Part shown: piece by piece, positions 59,553-64,000 of the stretch
Layout of the letters: every line of letters starts with the position of its first letter
How positions within the stretch are numbered: position 1 is the stretch's first letter
Assembly (NCBI RefSeq): GCF_040096075.1
Contig: NZ_JBBMFJ010000020.1
Span: forward strand, 1-64,000
Source: Brotaphodocola faecis
Lineage (GTDB): Bacteria > Bacillota > Clostridia > Lachnospirales > Lachnospiraceae
Length of the DNA stretch: 64,000 bases
Direction of reading: 5' to 3'
Program-made: the position numbers and the translations under genes
The notes under the pieces: model-generated
What the model was told of the DNA's origin: nothing
Database searches by the model: none
The model's input: the letters and a program-made list of their open reading frames with translations, nothing else

Positions 59553-60317
59553 ATGTCTATCATTACCAATGTCCGCACTATCCGCCTGGAGCAGTTCCCT
59601 AACAGCATCTGGGTTGAAATCGAAACTGACGAAAATCTCACCGGCCTGGGGGAAGCCTGGCGCGGTACTGCCGCCATTGAAACCATCATCCACCATGATA
59701 TCTGCCCGTGGCTGATCGGGCAGGATTCGAGAAATATTGAGCTGATTTCCCGCACGCTCTTAACCCCGTATGTTGGCTTTCACAGTGCCAGCGCGGAGGT
59801 CCGTGCAGCCAGCGCCATTGATATTGCCCTCTGGGATCTGGCCGGAAAACGCCACGGCATCCCGGTTTATGAGGCCCTGGGCGGCGCATCCCGCGCTTCC
59901 ATCCAGGTTTACAACACCTGCTCCGGTTACTCCTTCAATGCCAGCAGCAGTGCCTACAACTCCGGAACCAGCCGCCGCATGATTACCGACAAAGATGAAA
60001 TGCGTGGTCCTTATGATGATCAGATCGCGTTTAACCGCAATGCAGGCGCTCTTGCCAAAAGCCTTTTAAGCGAAGGCTATAAAATTATGAAGATCTGGCC
60101 TTTTGACCCCTTTGCCGCAAAGACGCAGGGTAACTGGATTTCCGCAGAAGACCTGGAAGCCGGACTGAAACCATTCCAGCAGATCCGTGATGCCGTCGGT
60201 AATCAAATGGAAATCATGTGCGAGCTGCACAGTCTCTGGAGCGCGCCTGCTGCCCTGCGCATCTGCAAAACTCTGGAGCCTTACGATATCTTCTGGGCAG
60301 AAGATCCGCTCTGCTAA
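59553..60317 (+). pseudogene. truncated mandelate racemase/muconate lactonizing enzyme family gene
   Basis: Encodes 254 aa of an enolase-superfamily sugar-acid dehydratase-like protein. Full proteins are around 380-400 aa. The capping domain and the first part of the barrel are present (ALWDLAGKRHGIPVYEALGG, KIMKIWPFDPFA, EIMCELHSLWS, FWAEDPL), then the frame ends two codons after the EDPL metal-ligand strand. The last metal ligand and the C-terminal general base are missing, so it should be inactive. Downstream sequence belongs to a different gene on the other strand, so the cause is a rearrangement rather than a point mutation. Confidence 0.85.
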
Positions 60318-60419
60318 AATGCTGTTATACATTTTGTCGGCATCCACACAGTGAAGATCATGCATCAGCCGTCCAAGTTCCGTATCATCCTGCCGCTTTG
60401 AATTTACATAGATTATGTC
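60306..60419 (-). pseudogene. remnant of an Rpn/PD-(D/E)XK-type transposase
   Basis: On the minus strand the frame reads IIYVNSKRQDDTELGRLMHD then LHCVDADKMYNSILAERI. This matches the typical middle of Rpn-family (PD-(D/E)XK nuclease family transposase) proteins of Lachnospiraceae, where LMHDF.C.DADDMYY.ILA.RVRYFKE is familiar. It is about 38 codons, preceded by a stop and ending at the junction with the MR/MLE fragment. The two gene pieces share the bases GATCCGCTC at the joint. Confidence 0.7.
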
Positions 60420-60486
60420 TCATTTTAGCATCTCCCCCTCCTGTTCACAAGCCAGGATTCTATCTGCTCCATCACCTTATCTGTTC

Positions 60487-61893
60487 TTACTCAAACCGAT
60501 ATCTCGCCCCCGCAATACTGATCTCCACTCCATCCCAGATTTCCATGATCTCGTTATTTTCCAGCATATGGCCTCCTGCCATGGTGCCGTTTGTGGAATT
60601 TAAGTCCTGCACATAGTAGCGGTCTTCCTTCCGGTCGATGCGAAGGTGCAGGCGGCTGACGGTCTCCCGGTGCAGAACATAGTCCACCAGATTTTCCTGT
60701 TTTCCGATAATAAACGGATAATAGGCAATGACAATGTCTTCTGCTCCCGGATCCAGCGCGGTCAGTCGTTTTACCTGCGCAGCGGTTCCATTCATTTCCC
60801 CATTTAACAGGATTGTGTCGCTGCTCTGTGCCGCTACAGCTTCCCCTGGCCTCTGTTTGTCTTCCCGGCGGTTCAGGTCATTCCTAAATCCGCCATGTTC
60901 TGATCCATACGCAGCTTTGTATTCTGCTCTACCGTTTCCTTCCGGATTCCCCCATTCTTCCGTAGAACCGCCATCAAATGCGATGGTATCCCATGGCATC
61001 TGCATGGCCCGCTCCAGTTCTCTCTCTTTTTCTTCTTTTCGTTCCTTTCTCCGCTGTCTCCATTTGCCAAACAGACCGGCTGATTCTTCCTGTGCGTCTG
61101 TCTGGATCTGATTTCCGCGCACTTTTCCCAGCTGCCAGCTGTTTTCCTGTTTGTTCATCTGCACCTTTTTTCCTGATCCAGTGCGGTTTTCTATTTCTCC
61201 TTCTCCATTTTTTCTTTTCCTGAATACAAGCTCTGAAGATTTTTCCTCAATCCTGCTCCGCTCTGTCGTCTGCGGTATTTCCAAACCTGCTGGAGTTGAT
61301 AATCTGCTTCCGTCCCCACTTTTGTGGTTTGGCCCGCTCACACCGCTTTTCTGCTGTGCCAGCCGCAAAATATCCGCCATTCCGTAATTTTCTTTTCTTG
61401 TTTCCTGATACAGGCCATAGGCCAGCACCACCGACTCCTTATCCCGGTGGTCCACCTTGCCAAGAAGGTACTCCAGAAGACGACTGTAGTCTTCCGGGAA
61501 ATCGCATTCCAGTCCCGGCACCAGGCACAGCCAGACTTTCAGGCTTTCCGGATCCACATATAAATATTCCGGATCCAGAAGTACACTTTTTTCACTGATC
61601 AGGTACTGTTCCATGTGATCCAGCGACCTGGCAATCCCAAGTATCAGGGCCCGGATCTGCTCTGCCTGAATTGTCTGCCCTTCCAACAGACGGGACAGCG
61701 GCTGTTTTGAGGTAATCTCGTAAAAGAAGCGGATCTCTTCATCCTTCTGACGCACCTGAAACCGCAAAATTCCATCAATCTGATTCTGTTCCAACATCTT
61801 CTGCTCAAAAGGCGGCTCTTCCCGCGTATCAGACTTTTCCATTTCCACAATAAGATAATTCCGCTTCAGTTCCCTCTGATAACTGGTCTTCAT
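60487..61893 (-). CDS. FHA-domain protein with DUF6382-like N-terminus
   Basis: A 468-aa cytoplasmic protein. Residues about 1-185 resemble the DUF6382 region (YLIVEMEKS, then LLEYLLGKVDHRDKESVVLAYGLY), a long charged linker follows, and an FHA phosphothreonine-binding domain ends the protein (IIGKQENLVDYVLHRETVSR, LHLRIDRKEDRYYVQDLNST, NGTMAGG). Its ATG overlaps the stop of the pseudopilin-like gene. In clostridia such FHA proteins are often the last genes of Tad/Flp operons; the kinase or phospho-partner is not in view. Confidence 0.85.
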   Translation of the reverse strand: MKTSYQRELKRNYLIVEMEKSDTREEPPFEQKMLEQNQIDGILRFQVRQKDEEIRFFYEITSKQPLSRLLEGQTIQAEQIRALILGIARSLDHMEQYLISEKSVLLDPEYLYVDPESLKVWLCLVPGLECDFPEDYSRLLEYLLGKVDHRDKESVVLAYGLYQETRKENYGMADILRLAQQKSGVSGPNHKSGDGSRLSTPAGLEIPQTTERSRIEEKSSELVFRKRKNGEGEIENRTGSGKKVQMNKQENSWQLGKVRGNQIQTDAQEESAGLFGKWRQRRKERKEEKERELERAMQMPWDTIAFDGGSTEEWGNPEGNGRAEYKAAYGSEHGGFRNDLNRREDKQRPGEAVAAQSSDTILLNGEMNGTAAQVKRLTALDPGAEDIVIAYYPFIIGKQENLVDYVLHRETVSRLHLRIDRKEDRYYVQDLNSTNGTMAGGHMLENNEIMEIWDGVEISIAGARYRFE

Positions 61894-62177
61894 GTCCTAT
61901 CCTCCGCCAGACTCCACATCCTGAGCATTTTTTCCGGACGAAACACCGGTGCCGTGATTTCCAGGCTCCAGTTATTTCCGTTCGCGTGCTCCTTTACCTG
62001 ATTTTTCTCCGCATATTCGATCTGGTGCCGTTCCCGCTCCACAGTCTCATGCAGCGCAAAGCTTCCCGCAGCTCTGGCACTCCAGTTCATGGCCTGCCCC
62101 ATCAGAACCAGCAGTGTTGTCAGCACCACCGCCATGACTCCTGCCGCTTCTACTGTCATACTTGCCCGTAATTTCAT
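61890..62177 (-). CDS. TadE/F-like pseudopilin
   Basis: A 95-aa protein with a short basic start and the segment MKLRASMTVEAAGVMAVVLTTLLVLMG, written here in part as RASMTVEAAGVMAVV: the class III prepilin-like motif and helix of TadE/TadF proteins. GGAGGG precedes the ATG. It is coupled to the FHA gene by an ATGA overlap. Confidence 0.78.
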   Translation of the reverse strand: MKLRASMTVEAAGVMAVVLTTLLVLMGQAMNWSARAAGSFALHETVERERHQIEYAEKNQVKEHANGNNWSLEITAPVFRPEKMLRMWSLAEDRT

Positions 62178-62274
62178 CCTTCCCTCCTGCTGGATTCATG
62201 CACATTTGTGCCCGCTCACAGGGCATGTGTTCGCACAGTCTCCGACATCACCGCGTCCAGACACTCTCTGCATT

Positions 62275-62802
62275 CTACGCTCCAAATGCCCGAAACTCCG
62301 TCACATACAACACTGCCGTCCAAATTCCCGGTATCACACCAAATGGCAGCAGCGGAAGTTCTGTTTTTCCTCCTTTATAGTTTCCTCTCATCCGGCTCCA
62401 CACATAATACCCAAGGCCAAACAAACCGCAGCACAGTACCGTTCCACACAGAAACAGCAGATTATGCCGCAGCCCGAGAAGCAGTCCACTCACCAGAAAA
62501 AAGACTCCGTCTCCGACACCGATCCCACAGCCCAGTCTGGAAAGCACCAGAAGCGTTGCTCCAGGTAATACCCCCGCCAGATAAGGTCCCCAGGTATTCA
62601 GAAAAAACGGAAGTACTGCTTCTTCTGCACCTGCTTCTTTCATAAATGCCAGACACAGTACGGACAGTGACTGGCAGACCAGCGCTGCCGTTCCGGATAA
62701 CCATAAGAGTTCTGTTGAAACCTGTTTTGTTCCAAAATCCTGCCAGGCTGCCGCCAGCAAAAAAACAAGGAACACTCCCATACGTGCCATTTCTATCTTC
62801 AT
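62275..62802 (-). CDS. prepilin peptidase (A24 family, TadV/CpaA type)
   Basis: A 175-aa membrane aspartyl protease that would process the neighbouring pseudopilins. The first catalytic Asp is in AAAWQDFGTKQVS and the second in the GIGVGDGVFFLVSG motif; LPLLPFGVIPG closes the family pattern. It lacks the N-terminal methylase domain of large type IV enzymes. AGGAG precedes the ATG. Confidence 0.9.
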   Translation of the reverse strand: MKIEMARMGVFLVFLLAAAWQDFGTKQVSTELLWLSGTAALVCQSLSVLCLAFMKEAGAEEAVLPFFLNTWGPYLAGVLPGATLLVLSRLGCGIGVGDGVFFLVSGLLLGLRHNLLFLCGTVLCCGLFGLGYYVWSRMRGNYKGGKTELPLLPFGVIPGIWTAVLYVTEFRAFGA

Positions 62803-62894
62803 AATGCTTCTCCTGTTATGTAATTCCGCTGCTATATAAAAAATTTTCTCAAAAACACTGCCTCGTCACAGTTTCCACGATCTGCTGCTCCACC

Positions 62895-63938
62895 TCATCC
62901 CCCACAGTAGGAACAGGCTCCAAGATGCTTTACTTCCTTTAGTTTTACCGCCCGCACATAGGCCATGATCGCCTTGCAGTCCTGCAGCGCATGATACTTT
63001 CCGCCGCTTGGCATGATGTAAACAGTACTCCCCTTTCCCGCACCTTTCGCGCAGGCCGAACAGGGATAATATTTGCTGCCATCCGTGTTCCGCTTATTGG
63101 AAACGCTCTCCCAGGATACGGCTGTCAGCTTATTGGAAAGATAGTGGCAGCTCCGGTCCGGGTGATAGCGTGTACTGTTCCTTCCCACATAGACAATCCG
63201 CTCGTCCTCATCCACATGGTCCGTTCCTTCCCCATACCGACCTTCCCGCCCGATCCAGCAGCGTCTCCGGCTGCGTACCGTACGGTGAAGAGAGGAAAGC
63301 CCCAGCACCGGGAATGGAAAAGAAATCTCATAATCCATCACCAGATCCAGTGTCTCTCCATCCTCCCGCACCGAGGAACCAAGCATACTGACATGGGATA
63401 CGTTTGCGGTATCACAGTACGCCAGCGCTCTGCTCCGGGCATAGAGCGGCGCGGCAACAGCGGCCGCATTCTGGCTGAAGGCTTTCGCGGTCTCCCCGGC
63501 TCCGGGAATTCCATCCAGATTTCCCTGCTCCACACTGTCCAGCAGGTAGGCATACTGACTTAGCTCTTCACCCGCTGCCTCAAGACCTGCCTGCAGCTTC
63601 CGCTCTGTCATCATGATTTTTGCCGGAAGCATCAGACAGACTGAAGCAAAAATCAAAAGCGGCAGTACCAGCGCAGCCTCCAGCGTCAGGGATGCGCGAA
63701 GCGGCTTCCATATTCCGGCTTTTCCCCGGTGCCTCCCATACCTTGTCCTGTACCAGCATTCCGGAAAGGAGATGAAAGGGAATGCCCTGCTGCCTGAACG
63801 CGCTTTCTTTTGTTTCTGAGCTGAGAACATGTTTTTTTCATAAAAGGGGCTTCGTACTTGGAGAGGTACATTGGTTTTATTTTTTTGATCTGCTCGTTTT
63901 TCCTCATAAACGCTATTGTTTTTCATCCAGCAGGACAT
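62895..63938 (-). CDS. TadE-like protein with two C-terminal Cys-rich repeats
   Basis: A 347-aa protein starting at 63938 behind a perfect AAAGGAGGTGA. A long basic leader of about 82 residues precedes LRASLTLEAALVLPLLIFASV, the TadE prepilin-like helix. After a beta-rich middle, the C-terminus has two copies of a YH-x4-C ... C-x2-C unit: YHPDRSCHYLSNKL...YYPCSAC and YHALQDCKAIMAYV...GACSYC, a likely metal-binding pair. It is the first gene here of the Tad-like run that continues beyond the window. Confidence 0.8.
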   Translation of the reverse strand: MSCWMKNNSVYEEKRADQKNKTNVPLQVRSPFYEKNMFSAQKQKKARSGSRAFPFISFPECWYRTRYGRHRGKAGIWKPLRASLTLEAALVLPLLIFASVCLMLPAKIMMTERKLQAGLEAAGEELSQYAYLLDSVEQGNLDGIPGAGETAKAFSQNAAAVAAPLYARSRALAYCDTANVSHVSMLGSSVREDGETLDLVMDYEISFPFPVLGLSSLHRTVRSRRRCWIGREGRYGEGTDHVDEDERIVYVGRNSTRYHPDRSCHYLSNKLTAVSWESVSNKRNTDGSKYYPCSACAKGAGKGSTVYIMPSGGKYHALQDCKAIMAYVRAVKLKEVKHLGACSYCGG

Positions 63939-64000
63939 TCCTTTTCACCTCCTTTCCCGGTTGCCGTTCAAAAAATCGCTTTCCCTATACCATTCTTTAT

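Overview
The window reads as chromosome of a Gram-positive, endospore-lineage gut anaerobe of the Clostridia, most likely Lachnospiraceae. Evidence: the syntenic block hup-rqcP-yabP-yabQ-divIC-spoIIE-tilS-hpt-ftsH, a yyaC spore gene, a CIRCE-controlled clpB, ECF-type vitamin transporters (bioY, queT), a bile salt hydrolase, a hybrid-cluster protein, strong AGGAGG ribosome sites and moderate GC. No rRNA, CRISPR array, prophage or complete insertion sequence was seen.

Layout: 1-4.5 kb, clpB (CIRCE) divergent from bioB-bioY (BirA operator). 4.5-8.4 kb, bile salt hydrolase divergent from hcp around a shared palindrome, then an MscS channel. 8.4-12.5 kb, an operon of a leucine-rich-repeat protein, a VWA protein and a MoxR-like ATPase. 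12.6-13.2 kb, four tRNAs (Tyr, Leu, Phe, Gly). 13.3-15.4 kb, an active GH13 alpha-glucanase. 15.7-22.8 kb, the sporulation, division and tRNA-modification block. 22.8-26.5 kb, a GH13 pseudoenzyme, exoA and a nucleotidyltransferase. 26.6-32.6 kb, lepB, prs, helicase loader, dnaD, a DnaA-box cluster and murC. 32.7-36.1 kb, a class A PBP and a membrane partner. 36.2-42 kb, queT with a structured leader, a YitT protein, and a LysR/YfcC-transporter/M20-hydrolase cluster. 42.5-49.3 kb, DNA glycosylase, aroK, flavin reductase, DHH-CBS phosphatase, glucokinase and transketolase. 49.3-55.6 kb, membrane and spore-related genes of mostly unknown role. 55.8-59.4 kb, mtnN, murG, HIT and rhomboid. 59.5-60.4 kb, a broken enolase-superfamily gene fused to an Rpn-type transposase remnant. 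60.5-64 kb, the end of a Tad/Flp pilus-like operon with an FHA protein.

The least expected signal is a family of tiny mobile elements. Two identical 133-bp copies and two 27-bp copies all have GTAACTGT/ACAGTTAC ends and all are flanked by perfect 8-bp target duplications. Ends beginning GTAA with 8-bp duplications suggest mobilisation by an IS66-type transposase encoded elsewhere. One short copy sits in the predicted 5' leader of the bile salt hydrolase. Other notable items: a glycogen-debranching homologue that has lost all three catalytic residues, five perfect DnaA boxes upstream of the helicase-loading genes, a loop-loop pairing RNA leader on queT, a SpoIIE without its membrane domain, and a JAB/MPN-like domain without its histidines joined to LysM. 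Start codons were moved downstream from the longest open frame wherever a clear ribosome site supported it.
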